Part shown: one piece after another, positions 8,857 through 19,355 of the stretch
How the letters are laid out: every line of letters starts with the position of its first letter
Position numbering within the stretch: the stretch's first letter is position 1
Assembly (NCBI RefSeq): GCF_002163625.1
Contig: NZ_CP020892.1
Coordinates: 4,650,001-4,714,000, forward strand
DNA length: 64,000 nt
Reading direction: 5' to 3'
Source of the DNA: Pseudomonas sp. M30-35
GTDB taxonomy: Bacteria > Pseudomonadota > Gammaproteobacteria > Pseudomonadales > Pseudomonadaceae
Notes under the pieces: model-generated
Database searches by the model: none
The model's input: the letters and a program-made list of their open reading frames with translations, nothing else
Told to the model about the DNA's origin: nothing
Made by a program: the position numbers and the translations under genes

Positions 8857-9522
8857 ATGGCGTACCAGTTCAACTTTGTTCCCGTACTTGAAAATGCTGA
8901 TCTGCTGCTGCAAGGCGCAATGTTCACCCTGGCCCTAACGCTGGTTGGCACTGTGCTCGGTGTCGGCTTAGGGATTATTGGCGCGGTATTACGTGCCTGG
9001 AAGATCAAACCATTCAATCGGGTCTTTGCGATCTACGTTGAGCTGATACGCAACACGCCCTTTATTGTTCAGCTGTTTTTCATTTTCTTCGGCCTGCCCG
9101 CCCTTGGCGTACGCATGAATGAGTGGGAAGCAGCCGTACTGGCGATGGTGATCAACCTCGGCGCCTATTCCACGGAAATTATCCGCGCAGGGATTCAAGC
9201 CGTTCCGGCTGGCCAGCTCCAAGCCGCTTCAGCATTGGCCATGAGCCGTTTTGAGATATTTCGCTATGTCGTCCTACGCCCGGCGTTGAGTAAAGTTTGG
9301 CCCGCGCTATCAAGCCAGATAATCATCGTCATGCTGGGCTCGTCGGTGTGCTCGCAGATATCCACGGAAGAGTTGTCGTTCGCCGCCAACTTCATTCAAT
9401 CACGCAACTTCCGCGCCTTTGAAACCTATCTAGTCACAACACTGCTGTACCTGGCCATGGCGATCATTATTCGCCAGTTGCTGGCGTGGGTTGGCCGACG
9501 CTTTATTGCAGGAGCGCGCTGA
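8857..9522 (+). CDS. amino-acid ABC transporter permease (1)
   Basis: Inner-membrane permease of 221 residues in the HisM/GlnP family. Several hydrophobic segments are visible, starting with LLLQGAMFTLALTLVGTVLGVGLGI, and the family motif ELIRNTPFIVQLFFIFFGLP is followed by the EAA loop NLGAYSTEIIRAGIQAVPAGQLQAASALAMS that docks on the ATPase. It starts 30 bases after the binding-protein gene and its stop overlaps the next start by one base (TGATG), so translation is coupled. It should form a heterodimer with the next permease. Confidence 0.93.
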   Translation: MAYQFNFVPVLENADLLLQGAMFTLALTLVGTVLGVGLGIIGAVLRAWKIKPFNRVFAIYVELIRNTPFIVQLFFIFFGLPALGVRMNEWEAAVLAMVINLGAYSTEIIRAGIQAVPAGQLQAASALAMSRFEIFRYVVLRPALSKVWPALSSQIIIVMLGSSVCSQISTEELSFAANFIQSRNFRAFETYLVTTLLYLAMAIIIRQLLAWVGRRFIAGAR

Positions 9523-10169
9523 TGGACTTCACCCTTTGGGACATTATCCGCAACCTGCTCACTGGCTTGCAGTGGACGCTGCTGTTGTCATTGGTGGCGT
9601 TTGTCTGCGGCGGTATTGCCGGGTTGCTAGTATTACTGGCGCGAATCGCCCCGCTGCAGCCTTTGCGGGTTCTGGCTTACGGCTACATTGAGCTATTCCA
9701 GGGCACACCTTTGCTGATGCAGTTATTCATGGTGTTTTTCGGCGTAGCCCTGCTTGGCATCGACGTTTCACCCTGGCTGGCCGCCGCTATCGCGCTCACG
9801 CTGTTCACCAGCGCGTTTCTCGCCGAGATCTGGCGCGGTTGTGTCGAGTCCATTCCGCGCGGGCAGTGGGAAGCCTCAGAAAGCCTGGCCCTGTCGCGGC
9901 TCGAAGTATTGCGCCACGTAGTGCTGCCGCAAGCCCTGCGTATCGCCATCGCCCCCACCGTTGGCTTCTCGGTGCAGGTCGTGAAAGGCACCGCTGTGAC
10001 CTCAATCATTGGTTTCACCGAACTGACCAAAACCGGCGGCATGCTGGCAAATGCCACGTTTGAACCGTTCATGGTTTATGGCTTTGTTGCGCTGGGCTAC
10101 TTCCTACTCTGCTACCCCCTCTCGTTTGCTGCACACCGCCTGGAAAGGAGGCTCAATGTCACTGCTTAA
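9522..10169 (+). CDS. amino-acid ABC transporter permease (2)
   Basis: Second HisM/GlnP-type permease, 215 residues. The start at 9522 is set by the TGATG overlap and AGGAG just upstream. The family motif ELFQGTPLLMQLFMVFFGVA and the EAA loop SAFLAEIWRGCVESIPRGQWEASESLALS are intact. The C-terminus overlaps the ATPase gene by 14 bases. Together with the first permease it forms the transmembrane pore. Its sequence is clearly different from permease 1, which is typical for two-permease amino-acid importers. Confidence 0.93.
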   Translation: MDFTLWDIIRNLLTGLQWTLLLSLVAFVCGGIAGLLVLLARIAPLQPLRVLAYGYIELFQGTPLLMQLFMVFFGVALLGIDVSPWLAAAIALTLFTSAFLAEIWRGCVESIPRGQWEASESLALSRLEVLRHVVLPQALRIAIAPTVGFSVQVVKGTAVTSIIGFTELTKTGGMLANATFEPFMVYGFVALGYFLLCYPLSFAAHRLERRLNVTA

Positions 10170-10887
10170 CGTCAGCGCCCTGCACAAATACTACGGCGAC
10201 AATCACGTGCTCAAGGGGATAGACCTTGAGGTAGCCGAAGGTGAAGTCGTGGCCATCATCGGCCGCAGTGGCTCGGGCAAAAGCACCTTGTTGCGCACCC
10301 TCAATGGCTTGGAATCGATCAATGACGGGGTAATTGAAGTCGATGGCGAATACCTCGACGCAGCGCGTGCCGATTTACGCAGCTTGCGGCAAAAGGTCGG
10401 CATGGTATTTCAGCAATTCAATCTGTTTCCACACCTGAGCGTTGGCGAGAATGTAATGCTCGCTCCTCAGGTGGTGAAAAAGATACCCCGCGAACAAGCT
10501 GCAACCTTGGCCCAGCAAATGCTCGATCGCGTCGGCCTTGGCGAGAAGTTTGCCGCGTACCCCGAGCAACTTTCCGGTGGTCAACAGCAGCGCGTTGCCA
10601 TTGCACGGGCCTTGGCCATGTCGCCCAAGGTGCTGCTGTGCGATGAAATAACCTCGGCGCTCGACCCGGAGCTGGTAAATGAGGTGTTGGCGGTGGTCAA
10701 GCAATTGGCCAGCGAAGGCATGACCCTGATTATGGTCACCCATGAAATGCGCTTCGCCCGTGAAGTCGGCGACAAGCTGGTGTTTATGCATCAAGGCAAA
10801 GTGCATGAAGTGGGCGACCCGAAACAACTGTTTGCCGAACCGCAAACAGCAGAGTTGCGCAATTTCATTAGCTCGGTTCATTTATGA
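10156..10887 (+). CDS. amino-acid ABC transporter ATP-binding protein
   Basis: Cytoplasmic ATPase of 243 residues in the GlnQ/HisP family. It has Walker A GRSGSGKST, Q-loop FQQFNLFPHLSV, signature LSGGQQQRVAIARAL, Walker B VLLCDEITSALDPE and the switch histidine in MVTHEMRFA. The start at 10156 follows AAAGGAGG and overlaps the preceding permease gene by 14 bases; the longer open frame upstream is inside the permease. It powers import through the two permeases. The stop codon overlaps an ATGA that once started a further gene, now broken (see 10884-11034). Confidence 0.96.
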   Translation: MSLLNVSALHKYYGDNHVLKGIDLEVAEGEVVAIIGRSGSGKSTLLRTLNGLESINDGVIEVDGEYLDAARADLRSLRQKVGMVFQQFNLFPHLSVGENVMLAPQVVKKIPREQAATLAQQMLDRVGLGEKFAAYPEQLSGGQQQRVAIARALAMSPKVLLCDEITSALDPELVNEVLAVVKQLASEGMTLIMVTHEMRFAREVGDKLVFMHQGKVHEVGDPKQLFAEPQTAELRNFISSVHL

Positions 10888-11034
10888 GCGAACCCTGAGC
10901 GCTACGCCAAGAGCCCTTTATACCGCGAGCCCTTTGCGCCGTTCGGTGAAGTGTTTGCGAGCATTGATCGCGACGGCGAGGCGCATAACTGCGATGAGCA
11001 AGACGTTCAGCGATCGTTACTGGTGTCGCTATAA
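10884..11034 (+). pseudogene. probable decayed ureidoglycolate-lyase-like gene
   Basis: The ATG at 10884 overlaps the ATPase stop (ATGA), as in an operon, but meets a stop after four codons (MSEP). In the +1 frame the coding potential continues to a stop at 11032-11034. That stretch contains EPFAPFGEV, which resembles the N-terminal AFAPFGDV motif of AllA-type ureidoglycolate lyases. It also contains FASIDRDGEAHNCDE, which resembles their C-terminal FLTIDRGG-NCD motif. The roughly 100 residues normally between them are missing. I read this as a gene with a large internal deletion plus a frameshift. The family assignment is from remembered motifs and is tentative. Confidence 0.42.
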
Positions 11035-11055
11035 AATCACTTGGAAAGATTTATT

Positions 11056-11108
11056 AAGGCCTTGCAAAAAACCCAGCGGACGCCCGCCTGTGGGTGCGGC
11101 AAGGTCTT
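11056..11108. repeat. two-tier hairpin upstream of ppx
   Basis: AAGGCCTTGC (11056-11065) pairs with GCAAGGTCTT (11099-11108) with one G-T type mismatch. Inside it ACCCA (11071-11075) pairs with TGGGT (11091-11095). It falls between the broken gene and ppx and may serve as the importer operon's terminator, although no T run follows. The rest of the 10888-11207 gap shows nothing else I can name. Confidence 0.4.
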
Positions 11109-11207
11109 TATGACCAGCAAAAATATCTGCTACCAGATTGCTAGGCGTTGGCGTGGTCGGTTGATCGTGGCACGATGACCGAGTTCAGCATCGAGATCTC
11201 ACATGCC

Positions 11208-12710
11208 ATGCCAGAAAACTCTAACGAGTCATACCCATTGATTGCCGCTATCGACCTTGGCTCAAACAGCTTTCACATGGTGTTAGCCAAAGCCGATCAT
11301 GGCGAAATCCGTATCCTTGAACGCCTCGGCGACAAGGTGCAACTCGCCGCAGGTATCAACGAAGATCGGGTTCTCAACGAAGACGCCATGCAGCGCGGCA
11401 TCGACTGCTTGCGCCGCTTTGCCCAACTCACTGCAAACTTGCCCCAAGGTGCTGTACGCATCGTCGCCACCAATGCCTTGCGTGAAGCCCGTAATCGCGC
11501 GGAGTTCATTCAACGCGCCGAAGAAGTATTGGGCCACCCGGTTGAAGTGATTTCCGGACGCGAAGAAGCTCGACTGATCTATTTGGGTGTATCACACAGC
11601 ATTGCCGATACCCCCGGAAAGCGCCTCGTTACTGACATTGGTGGCGGCAGCACCGAATTCATTATCGGCAAACGGTTTGAACCCCTGCTGCGCGAAAGCC
11701 TGCAGATGGGTTGTGTGAGCTATACCCAGCGCTTTTTCAAAGACGGCAAGATTACTCAAGCACGTTACGCCCAGGCATACACTGCTGCACGTCTCGAGAT
11801 AATGGGTATTGAGCATGCACTGCGCCGCTTGGGCTGGGAGGAAGCCGTTGGCGCCTCTGGCACCATCAAGGCAATCGGCCTGACCATTCAAGCAGCAGGC
11901 TTGGGTAAAGGTGAAGTCAACAGCGAAGGGCTGGCCTGGCTGAAGCGCAAAGTGCTCAAGCTGGGTGACGTTGATAAGCTTGATCTCGACGGGATCAAAG
12001 CAGATCGTCGCGGCATTTTCCCGGCTGGCTTGGCAATCATGGAGGCCATTTTCGATGCCTGCGAGCTGAACAGCATGTCCCATTCAGAAGGTGCGCTGCG
12101 TGAAGGCGTGCTCTATGACCTGCTCGGCCGCCATCATCATGAAGACGTCCGTGAGCGCACCCTGAGCGCGCTGATGGAGCGTTATCACGTTGACCTTGAG
12201 CAAGCCGCCCGCGTTGAATCGAAGGCACTCGAGGCGCTCGCACAGGTTGAGAAAACGTGGTCGCTAAAAGAGGATTGGCACAAGGAGCTGCTGGTCTGGG
12301 CCGCACGCGTCCACGAACTGGGCTTGGACATCGCCCACTACCAATATCACAAGCATGGCGCCTATCTGGTTGAGCACTCTGATTTGGCCGGTTTCTCACG
12401 CATCGACCAGCAGATGCTGGCCTTATTGATACGCGGCCACCGGCGTAATATTCCCAAGGACAAGCTCGCCGAATTCGGTAAAGAAAGCATCACCCTGATT
12501 CGCCTATGCGTATTGCTGCGCTTTGCGATTCTGTTCCATCACATCCGCAGCACTCAGGAAATGCCCAAAGTAGAGCTAAAAGCCTCTGCACAGAGCCTTG
12601 AGTACCGCTTCCCGGATGGCTGGCTGGAAGCCAACCCGTTGACCCAGGCTGACTTCACTCAGGAAGCCGAGTGGTTAAAACGCGTCGGTATCGAGCTTAG
12701 CGTGCGCTAA
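11208..12710 (+). CDS. ppx: exopolyphosphatase
   Basis: Ppx removes terminal phosphates from polyphosphate and belongs to the actin-like Ppx/GppA ATPase family, whose members can also hydrolyse pppGpp. With a start at 11208 it is 500 residues, close to the Pseudomonas enzyme. The phosphate-binding loops [14 protein letters not shown] and [14 protein letters not shown], and an acidic residue in the [10 protein letters not shown] region, are in place. The C-terminal helical half (from about residue 310) is HD-like, with [24 protein letters not shown] start at 11175 is possible but adds residues poor in family similarity. It converges with ppk and the two coding ends overlap by 14 bases. Confidence 0.95.
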   Translation: MPENSNESYPLIAAIDLGSNSFHMVLAKADHGEIRILERLGDKVQLAAGINEDRVLNEDAMQRGIDCLRRFAQLTANLPQGAVRIVATNALREARNRAEFIQRAEEVLGHPVEVISGREEARLIYLGVSHSIADTPGKRLVTDIGGGSTEFIIGKRFEPLLRESLQMGCVSYTQRFFKDGKITQARYAQAYTAARLEIMGIEHALRRLGWEEAVGASGTIKAIGLTIQAAGLGKGEVNSEGLAWLKRKVLKLGDVDKLDLDGIKADRRGIFPAGLAIMEAIFDACELNSMSHSEGALREGVLYDLLGRHHHEDVRERTLSALMERYHVDLEQAARVESKALEALAQVEKTWSLKEDWHKELLVWAARVHELGLDIAHYQYHKHGAYLVEHSDLAGFSRIDQQMLALLIRGHRRNIPKDKLAEFGKESITLIRLCVLLRFAILFHHIRSTQEMPKVELKASAQSLEYRFPDGWLEANPLTQADFTQEAEWLKRVGIELSVR

Positions 12711-14901
12711 CCAGCGGTACTGTCAGCTTATCAAGCAACCCGGCCTGCGCACTGCGCGGGTTTTGGTTGCCGGTCGGACTGCTTTGCAGGTAGCGACCGT
12801 CAGGCTGCAATACCCAGCTGTGGGTGTTATCGCTGAGGTACATTTCCAGCTCTTTCTTGACCCGCAAGATCAGCTTCCTGCCTTCGACCGGAAACGCGGT
12901 TTCTACGCGCTTATCGAGGTTGCGCTCCATCCAGTCAGCACTCGACAGATAGATCTTCTCCTCGCCTTCATTGAGGAAGTAGAAGACCCGCGTGTGCTCA
13001 AGGAAGCGGCCAATAATCGAGCGCACCTGAATGTTGTGCGAAACACCCGGAATACCCGGACGCAGGCAGCACATACCGCGCACCACCAGATCAATCCTGA
13101 CCCCGCTCTGACTGGCTTTATACAACGCCCGAATAATCTTCGGATCAGTCAGTGAGTTGAACTTGGCCATGATGTGCGCAGGCTTTCCTTCAGAGGCCAA
13201 CAAGGTCTCTTTGGCGATCATGTCGAGCAAGGTCTTTTTCAGGGTAAACGGCGCATGCAGCAACTTCTTCATGCGCAGGGTTTTACCCATACCGATCAAC
13301 TGGCTAAACATCTTCGAGACGTCTTCACACAGCGCAACGTCTGCCGTCAGCAGGCTGTAATCGGTGTAAAGACGCGCGTTGCCCGCGTGATAGTTACCTG
13401 TGCCCATATGCGCATAACGCACAATATCGCCACTTTCACGCCGCAGGATCAGCATCATTTTGGCGTGGGTTTTAAAGCCGACAACACCGTAAATAACCAC
13501 CGCACCGGCGGCCTGCAAACGGCTCGCCAACTGCAGGTTTGACTCTTCATCGAAGCGGGCGCGCAGCTCAATAACCGCCGTCACCTCTTTACCGTTACGC
13601 GCCGCTTCAACCAGCGCATCGACGATTTCCGAGTTAGCACCCGAGCGATACAGGGTTTGCTTGATCGCCAGTACGTGCGGGTCTTTGGCCGCTTGACGCA
13701 GCAAATCCACGACCGGCGTGAATGACTCGAACGGGTGCAGCAACAGAATGTCTTGCTTGCTGACAACGTTGAAGATGTTGTCACTGTTTTGCAGCAGCTT
13801 GGGAATAACCGGGGTAAAAGGCGTGTATTGCAGCTCTGGATGGCTTTCCAAGCCGGTGACGCTGAACAGCCGCGTCAAGTTTACCGGGCCGCCGACACGG
13901 TAAAGCTCGCTGTCGGCCAGACCGAACTGCTTGAGCAAATAATCGCTGAGGTTTTTCGGGCAGGTATCCACCACCTCAAGCCGCACCGCATCACCATAAC
14001 GACGCGAGAACAGCTCGCCGCGCAGCGCACGCGCCAGGTCTTCCACATCCTCGGTATCTACCGACAAGTCGGCGTTACGTGTCAGGCGGAACTGATAGCA
14101 ACCTTTGACCTTCATGCCGACGAACAAGTCATCGGCGTGAGCGTGGATCATCGACGACAGGAACACATAATTATCGCCCGCGCCGCCAACCTCTTCCGGC
14201 ACGCGGATAATTCGCGGCAACAAACGTGGCGCCGGGATAATCGCCAAGCCCGAGTCGCGACCGAAGGCATCAACGCCCTCAAGCTCAACGATAAAGTTCA
14301 GGCTCTTGTTAACCAACAATGGGAATGGGTGCGTTGGATCAAGACCAATCGGGGTGATGATCGGCGCAATTTCATCACGAAAATAGCGCCGCACCCATGC
14401 CTTAATCTTGGTGTTCCAATGACGCCGGCGGATAAACCGTACCTTGTGCTTTTCCAGTGCCGGCAACAGCGTTTCATTCAAAATCGTGTACTGACGCGTG
14501 ACTTGCTCATGCACCAGTTCAGAGATACGCGCCAACGCCTGATGCGGCTGCAGGCCATCAGCAGCCGCTTGCTCACGGGCGAAGGTAATCTGTTTTTTCA
14601 GGCCCGCAACACGAATCTCGAAGAACTCATCCAGATTGCTGGAGAAGATCAGCAAGAACTTCAGGCGTTCCAGCAACGGATATGACTCATCCAGCGCCTG
14701 CTCAAGCACGCGGATATTGAATTGCAGCTGCGACAGCTCGCGGTGGATATACAAGCTGCTGTCATCCAGGCTCGGCACCACCATTGGCGGCGCCGGATGA
14801 GCCTCTGCGGCAACCGGTGCAGCAGGCTCAACAACCGGTGCCGGTGCCTCAACGACAACCGGCTCTTCAGTTTGCAATTCAGTCAATCCTTCGGTGTTCA
14901 T
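12697..14901 (-). CDS. ppk: polyphosphate kinase 1
   Basis: PPK1 reversibly polymerises the gamma-phosphate of ATP into polyphosphate. The protein is 734 residues; the first 45 or so are a Pro/Ala/Glu-rich extension that is probably disordered. The family core starts at [22 protein letters not shown]. The catalytic histidine lies in [19 protein letters not shown], and the second conserved block [20 protein letters not shown] is followed by the phospholipase-D-like half. It is 18 bases downstream of hemB on the same strand and so is likely transcribed with it. The last 14 bases overlap the end of ppx on the other strand, putting the synthetic and degradative enzymes tail to tail. Confidence 0.97.
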   Translation of the reverse strand: MNTEGLTELQTEEPVVVEAPAPVVEPAAPVAAEAHPAPPMVVPSLDDSSLYIHRELSQLQFNIRVLEQALDESYPLLERLKFLLIFSSNLDEFFEIRVAGLKKQITFAREQAAADGLQPHQALARISELVHEQVTRQYTILNETLLPALEKHKVRFIRRRHWNTKIKAWVRRYFRDEIAPIITPIGLDPTHPFPLLVNKSLNFIVELEGVDAFGRDSGLAIIPAPRLLPRIIRVPEEVGGAGDNYVFLSSMIHAHADDLFVGMKVKGCYQFRLTRNADLSVDTEDVEDLARALRGELFSRRYGDAVRLEVVDTCPKNLSDYLLKQFGLADSELYRVGGPVNLTRLFSVTGLESHPELQYTPFTPVIPKLLQNSDNIFNVVSKQDILLLHPFESFTPVVDLLRQAAKDPHVLAIKQTLYRSGANSEIVDALVEAARNGKEVTAVIELRARFDEESNLQLASRLQAAGAVVIYGVVGFKTHAKMMLILRRESGDIVRYAHMGTGNYHAGNARLYTDYSLLTADVALCEDVSKMFSQLIGMGKTLRMKKLLHAPFTLKKTLLDMIAKETLLASEGKPAHIMAKFNSLTDPKIIRALYKASQSGVRIDLVVRGMCCLRPGIPGVSHNIQVRSIIGRFLEHTRVFYFLNEGEEKIYLSSADWMERNLDKRVETAFPVEGRKLILRVKKELEMYLSDNTHSWVLQPDGRYLQSSPTGNQNPRSAQAGLLDKLTVPLVSAR

Positions 14902-14919
14902 TTGCGGGGTTCCTAGGGG

Positions 14920-15996
<1,077 letters not shown>

Positions 15997-16217
15997 TTAA
16001 TGACAGCCTTCTGCGAACTGCGACTGCGCGTCGCAGTCAAAGCAATCAGGGTCAAAAATGGCGATACCCAGCCTATTCAAGCGAGTGGGCGAGGACGCGA
16101 GCAACGATTAATCGAATGATTGTACCCTCCAGCCGTGCGCCGTCGAGCGCAGCCGAGTATTTCCCGAGCAGCGGAAGGGGTAATCTAAGCACCTTCATGC
16201 ATGGCTGAGACACCTTA

Positions 16218-16790
16218 ATGCTTGAACATTTCATTCATCAGTTCGGTTATGTGGCGCTGGTTGTTGGCACATTTATCGAGGGCGAGGCCTCGGTACTGTT
16301 TGGCGCGTACCTCGCCTTGCAAGGTTACTTGAAGATTGAGTGGGTGGCGTTTTTTGCCTTCTGCGGCACCCTGGCGACAGATCAATGGTGGTATTTCCTC
16401 GGTCGTCGACACGGACGCACGTTACTAGCAAAGAAACCGAAATGGCAAAAGGCTGGCGACAAAGCGCTGCATCACTTACGGCGCAATACCGACCTGTGGG
16501 TTCTGAGTTTTCGTTTTATCTATGGTATGCGCATGGTCATGCCGCTGGCCATCGGCATGACCGGCTACTCATGGCGCCGCTATCTGCTGCTGGACAGCAT
16601 TGCCGTTGCGGTCTGGTCGATAGGCATTAGCTACGCCGCCTACCACTTGGGCAGCGCGTTGCAGTCGGTGCTCGGCGACTTGCGCCGCTATGAGTTTTAC
16701 CTGCTGGGCAGCATCGCGGTGATCGGCTTGAGCCTTTGGTTATACTCACGGTGCAAAGCGCGCAACCGCTCTCAATCACCCGAAGCTTAA
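16218..16790 (+). CDS. DedA family (VTT domain) membrane protein
   Basis: Integral membrane protein of 190 residues in the DedA/VTT family, some members of which flip undecaprenyl phosphate or phospholipids across the inner membrane. Conserved elements are FIEGEASVLFGAYLALQGYLK (re-entrant loop with the acidic residue), DQWWYFLGRRHGR and FRFIYGMRMVMPLAIGMTGYSW. Four or five hydrophobic segments are visible, ending in YLLGSIAVIGLSLWLYSR before a basic tail. The likely promoter is in 15934-16217, a 284-base gap with no other feature. The substrate is unknown. Confidence 0.88.
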   Translation: MLEHFIHQFGYVALVVGTFIEGEASVLFGAYLALQGYLKIEWVAFFAFCGTLATDQWWYFLGRRHGRTLLAKKPKWQKAGDKALHHLRRNTDLWVLSFRFIYGMRMVMPLAIGMTGYSWRRYLLLDSIAVAVWSIGISYAAYHLGSALQSVLGDLRRYEFYLLGSIAVIGLSLWLYSRCKARNRSQSPEA

Positions 16791-16840
16791 GCCCGCGATC
16801 ATTCAGCCAACTAGCTGGCTATCTTCAAGCAATAGCCCGC

Positions 16841-18076
16841 TCAAGCCGCAACGGCCTGGTCGTTACGCCGCTCAGCCAGCAGCGCGACGCAGCTCAAGGC
16901 GCTGTATACCGCCACAAGTAACCACGCCAAACCGCTCATGGGAAACACACCCTGCATGTCTGCCAACCACAGCAGTGGTACATTGAGCCCAAGGCGCACC
17001 AGTTCAATACGCACCGCCCAATCACGGCTTTCCAACCATACCCCAATGCAGTAAAGACCAAAGCCAACCCAAATGCAGCCAACCAATAATGCCAGCACAC
17101 TCAATTGCTCGGCGTTGGCCATTAAGTAACTGCCGCCGAGCACATAAACGCTAAATTGCAGCGCGGCATAGACCTTACGATAAACACTCAGCGGCACATC
17201 AAATTTAACAAACTGGCTCAGGTCCGGCTTGGCTTGCGGATACGCAGCGGCAACATCTGCCGGACGCCAGCCCGTGCGCATAAACCATATGCGCAGCTTG
17301 TCCCAGATTGACGACGTGCGCTTGGCGTCTTGCCACAGCGCCGCATACACCTGCAGATTGGCCCACAGCGGATTCCAGCTGGCCAATGGCGTGGTCACAC
17401 CAAACACCACCGGATGTTCGTCGAGTTCTTCTTGAAAGGAACCAAACAAACGATCCCAGAGGATAAATACACCACCGTAGTTACGGTCCATATAAATCTG
17501 GTTTTGCGCGTGATGCACGCGGTGGTTTGACGGTGTGATAAATAACCACTCGAACCAGCCCAGCTTAGGGATGTGCCGTGTGTGGACCCAGAACTGATAA
17601 AGCAGATTCAACGAAGCCACCGCCAGAAATACCAGCGGCGGCACCCCGATCAGCGCCATCGGCAGGTAAAAAATCCAACCGAAGAGAAACCCTGTGCTGG
17701 TCTGACGCAAGGCCGTGGTGAGATTGTATTCTTCACTCTGGTGATGCACCGAATGTGCTGCCCAAAGCACATTGCGCTCGTGGCCCAAACGATGATTCCA
17801 GTAGTAACAAAAATCGTATACGACAAAGGCAAACAACCACACCCAAAGACTGTCTGCGGCTAATTCAAACAGGCCAAAATGCTCCCAAGCAACGGTATAG
17901 GTGAGTAGACCAATGACTTTGGTCACCAGTCCAACCGTGGTCGACAAGACGCCAGCGCTCATGCTGTTGATCGAGTCAGAAAGCCTGTAGGTACTGACGC
18001 CTCGCCACCGATCTGCCAATAGTTCGAGGGCGATCAACACAAAGAAGAATGGCACTGCATATAGAATGTAATTCAT
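16841..18076 (-). CDS. sterol desaturase / fatty acid hydroxylase family protein
   Basis: Membrane-bound di-iron oxygenase of 411 residues. The histidine boxes that hold the metal pair are all present: HRLGH, HSVHHQ, HTRHI and HRVHH, in the order and spacing of the fatty-acid-hydroxylase superfamily. Hydrophobic segments flank them at both ends, including YILYAVPFFFVLIALELLA at the N-terminus and a long hydrophobic C-terminal part (from about residue 270) that goes beyond the minimal family domain. It probably hydroxylates or desaturates a lipid, but no substrate can be named. It is transcribed away from elbB, and no partner reductase gene is adjacent. Confidence 0.83.
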   Translation of the reverse strand: MNYILYAVPFFFVLIALELLADRWRGVSTYRLSDSINSMSAGVLSTTVGLVTKVIGLLTYTVAWEHFGLFELAADSLWVWLFAFVVYDFCYYWNHRLGHERNVLWAAHSVHHQSEEYNLTTALRQTSTGFLFGWIFYLPMALIGVPPLVFLAVASLNLLYQFWVHTRHIPKLGWFEWLFITPSNHRVHHAQNQIYMDRNYGGVFILWDRLFGSFQEELDEHPVVFGVTTPLASWNPLWANLQVYAALWQDAKRTSSIWDKLRIWFMRTGWRPADVAAAYPQAKPDLSQFVKFDVPLSVYRKVYAALQFSVYVLGGSYLMANAEQLSVLALLVGCIWVGFGLYCIGVWLESRDWAVRIELVRLGLNVPLLWLADMQGVFPMSGLAWLLVAVYSALSCVALLAERRNDQAVAA

Positions 18077-18568
18077 ATCTCAGCCGTATCGTTATGGTTA
18101 TCCTGGCGCGAAAGCCTGTAACTAGTTCGCCACAAAAGGTGAACAAAACCGCAACAGACTCTACTATCAAGCGTAATCCAGTCGGACGCTTGATTCGCGG
18201 CCGAACAAGCCAAATACAGTGGCAGATGAAGACACAAAACCTGCGCTGATAGCGGGCGAGCGGCCGGCAAAGACAAACATGGTCACATGCAACAACCAGC
18301 CGAAATAACAGTCGAAGGTTTATCGCGTGCGTGATTTGGCGCCGCTATATCGACTGTCGCTGCATTCATGGAAAGCCAGCTCGCATTAAATCGTGTTCGC
18401 TGGCCCGAAGGGCGAGCGTCAGCGAGTCAAAGATGCGAAAAGCAACCGGGGATTGCGCTCGATTTTACGGGCTGTGAATAAGTCATCTGAACAGATTTTT
18501 AACGTAGCATCGGCTGCCTCAGCCATACTAAGCGCAGTAGTTTTTCAGCGGTTTTTAAGGGGAACTCA
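18077..18568. other. 492-bp divergent intergenic region (desaturase / elbB)
   Basis: No gene is supported here. It must hold promoters for both neighbours. A GC-rich dyad, CGCTGGCCC-GAA-GGGCGAGCG (18398-18418), looks like a small REP-type hairpin. A short hairpin, GGCTG-CCT-CAGCC (18512-18524), sits just before the leader motif at 18532-18560. Confidence 0.6.
18532..18560 (+). promoter_or_regulatory. leader motif shared with the TIGR02647 gene, copy A
   Basis: Starts GCGCAGTAGTTTTTCAGCGG and continues T-rich to AAGG, ending eight bases before the elbB start. Almost the same sequence occurs at 39223-39249, upstream of an unrelated gene. In both places a small hairpin precedes it. Function unknown; it could be an mRNA leader element or part of a dispersed repeat. 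Confidence 0.45.
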
Positions 18569-19228
18569 ATGAATAAAAAAGTTGCTGTAATTCTTTCAGG
18601 TTGCGGCGTGTATGACGGCGCCGAGATCCACGAAAGCGTAATCACCTTACTGCGCCTGGATCAACGAGGCGCTCAGGTCCAGTGCTTTGCACCGGATGTG
18701 CCACAACTGCATGTGGTCGACCACCTGAGCGGCGATGAAACCAGTGAAACGCGCAATGTGTTGGTTGAATCTGCACGCATCGCCCGTGGCGAAATCAAAA
18801 ATGTCCATGAGTTGAGCGCTGACAACTTCGACGCGCTCATCATACCTGGCGGTTTTGGTGCAGCTAAAAACCTATCGGACTTTGCTGTCGCTGGCGCCAG
18901 TTGCACAGTGCAACCTGACGTATTGAAGGCTGTGCAGAGCTTTGTCACAGCGAACAAACCCGTTGGCTTGATGTGTATCGCTCCAGCCATGGCTGCGCGC
19001 TTCTTCGGCGAAGGCGTCAATTGTACCATCGGCAACGATCCAGACACCGCCAGCGCGATGACTGCGATGGGTGCAATTCATCACGACTGCGAGGTCAGTG
19101 AAATATTTGTAGACGAGACCCGCAAGCTGGTCACAACACCTGCTTATATGCTTGCGCAGTCGATAAGCGAAGCCGCATCTGGCATCTACAAGCTTGTTGA
19201 CCGGGTGCTGGAGATGACCCACAAGTAG
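18569..19228 (+). CDS. elbB: isoprenoid biosynthesis glyoxalase ElbB
   Basis: DJ-1/PfpI superfamily protein of 219 residues matching ElbB, a glyoxalase-III-like enzyme once linked to isoprenoid synthesis in E. coli. Hallmarks are VAVILSGCGVYDGAEIHE at the N-terminus, ALIIPGGFGAAKNLSDFA, and the nucleophile elbow PVGLMCIAPAM carrying the catalytic Cys. The start follows AAGGGGAA at good spacing. No mevalonate or MEP pathway gene is nearby, so the context does not add to the functional assignment. Its leader carries a motif also found before the TIGR02647 gene. Confidence 0.93.
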   Translation: MNKKVAVILSGCGVYDGAEIHESVITLLRLDQRGAQVQCFAPDVPQLHVVDHLSGDETSETRNVLVESARIARGEIKNVHELSADNFDALIIPGGFGAAKNLSDFAVAGASCTVQPDVLKAVQSFVTANKPVGLMCIAPAMAARFFGEGVNCTIGNDPDTASAMTAMGAIHHDCEVSEIFVDETRKLVTTPAYMLAQSISEAASGIYKLVDRVLEMTHK

Positions 19229-19355
19229 GCTGTTTGTAGCTCAGCCACTTTATTGCAGGGTTATCTGGCCAATGAGCGCGGCACTCCCGCCGCGCCTCTG
19301 GTCAAAACCCGCGCACTACGCCAGCGTGGGCAAAACCCCACGTAAGCAATCAATC

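Noticed and set aside
13735..14685. 316-codon plus-strand open frame opposite ppk
   Set aside because: Shadow of ppk codon usage; no motif, no ribosome site.
18398..18418. GC-rich dyad CGCTGGCCC-GAA-GGGCGAGCG as a REP element
   Set aside because: Only one copy seen and no paired inverted copy nearby; too weak to list as a repeat.
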